From the NCBI RefSeq assembly GCF_023349185.1, contig NZ_JAKIKY010000001.1, positions 434,001 through 498,000 of the forward strand: a DNA stretch of 64,000 nucleotides, in the 5' to 3' direction. The stretch comes from Shewanella aquimarina. GTDB lineage: Bacteria; Pseudomonadota; Gammaproteobacteria; Enterobacterales; Shewanellaceae. This document shows, in pieces, positions 63,794 to 64,000 of this stretch. The notes beneath the pieces are model-generated. The model searched no databases and was not told the DNA's origin. It saw nothing but the letters and a program-made list of their open reading frames with translations. Position 1 is the first letter of the stretch, and each line of letters begins with the position of its first letter. The position numbers and the translations under genes were made by a program.

Positions 63794-64000
63794 ATGAAAC
63801 TCTACGAATTAGCCATGACCCCAAGCGCCAGACGCGTCAATATCTTCCTTAAGGAACTTGGTCTAAACGAACAAGAGATAGGTCTTGAGCGTGAGAGCCT
63901 CAACCTGCGCGCCGGTGACAATCTGAGTGATGAGTTTAAGGCCATCAGCGTCAACGGCCGCATCCCAGTACTCGAACTCGACGACGGCCAGACCCTGTGT
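63794..64000 (+). CDS. glutathione S-transferase, N-terminal part
   Basis: The first 69 residues before the window ends: MKLYELAMTPSARRVNIFLKELG begins the thioredoxin-like domain with the Ser/Thr-Pro-Ser active-site region. FKAISVNGRIPVLELDDGQTLC carries the cis-proline (RIPVLEL). GAGGGA precedes the ATG at 63794. Divergent from the TetR regulator, so likely inducible for electrophile detoxification. Confidence 0.88.
   Translation, partial: MKLYELAMTPSARRVNIFLKELGLNEQEIGLERESLNLRAGDNLSDEFKAISVNGRIPVLELDDGQTLC

Overview
The window looks like chromosomal DNA of a marine gammaproteobacterium, most likely Shewanella. The basis is established gene content: a cai/fix carnitine-respiration cluster, a Na+-translocating Nqr operon, TonB receptors, secreted proteases, a GlyGly-CTERM protein and c-di-GMP enzymes. 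Species cannot be proven from the sequence alone. No rRNA, tRNA, CRISPR, phage or insertion sequence was recognised. Coding density is ordinary.

Layout. 1-16.2 kb is an anaerobic carnitine module. caiTABCD lies on the minus strand and fixABCX on the plus strand, separated by a 907-bp AT-rich divergent regulatory region. An MFS transporter, an outer-membrane porin and a chemoreceptor follow and may serve uptake or sensing of the same substrates. 16.2-26.6 kb is mixed: small Zn-ribbon protein, periplasmic binding proteins, a 43-aa membrane protein, lipoprotein, ModA-like protein, M20 amidohydrolase, sulfotransferase, Fur-box-controlled siderophore receptor, beta-barrel protein and cytochrome b561. 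26.7-33.6 kb holds a GlyGly-CTERM protein, a PepSY protein, a PhoP/PhoQ-like two-component system, a diguanylate cyclase and a DUF3300 protein. Three copies of a PhoP-box-like motif link the GlyGly-CTERM gene, the PepSY-phoPQ operon and the DUF3300 gene. 33.6-37.9 kb has a YgjV protein, a Crp/Fnr regulator, a monooxygenase, an M43 protease and an unrecognised Cys-motif protein. 38-44 kb is nqrABCDEF, with a possible 32-aa ORF coupled to nqrC.

44.4-56.3 kb carries MetY, an HD-GYP protein, a porin, a DUF599 protein, an S41 protease with a small lipoprotein, a second TonB receptor, RsmS and a subtilisin-like protease. A 98-nt nested hairpin lies at 48905-49002. 56.6-64 kb holds a Zn-ribbon protein, TrmK, a NUDIX hydrolase, psuK-psuG, YaiI, a DUF2461 protein, an SPFH lipoprotein, a TetR regulator and a divergent glutathione S-transferase cut by the window edge.

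Functionally, CaiT imports carnitine or crotonobetaine. CaiB and CaiC make the CoA thioesters, CaiD hydrates or dehydrates them, and CaiA reduces crotonobetainyl-CoA with electrons expected from FixABCX. The strongest new-looking signals are the PhoP-box-like regulon with a constant 11-bp spacing to the -10 element, the nested hairpin at 48.9 kb, and a recurring near-identical terminator word across the window.
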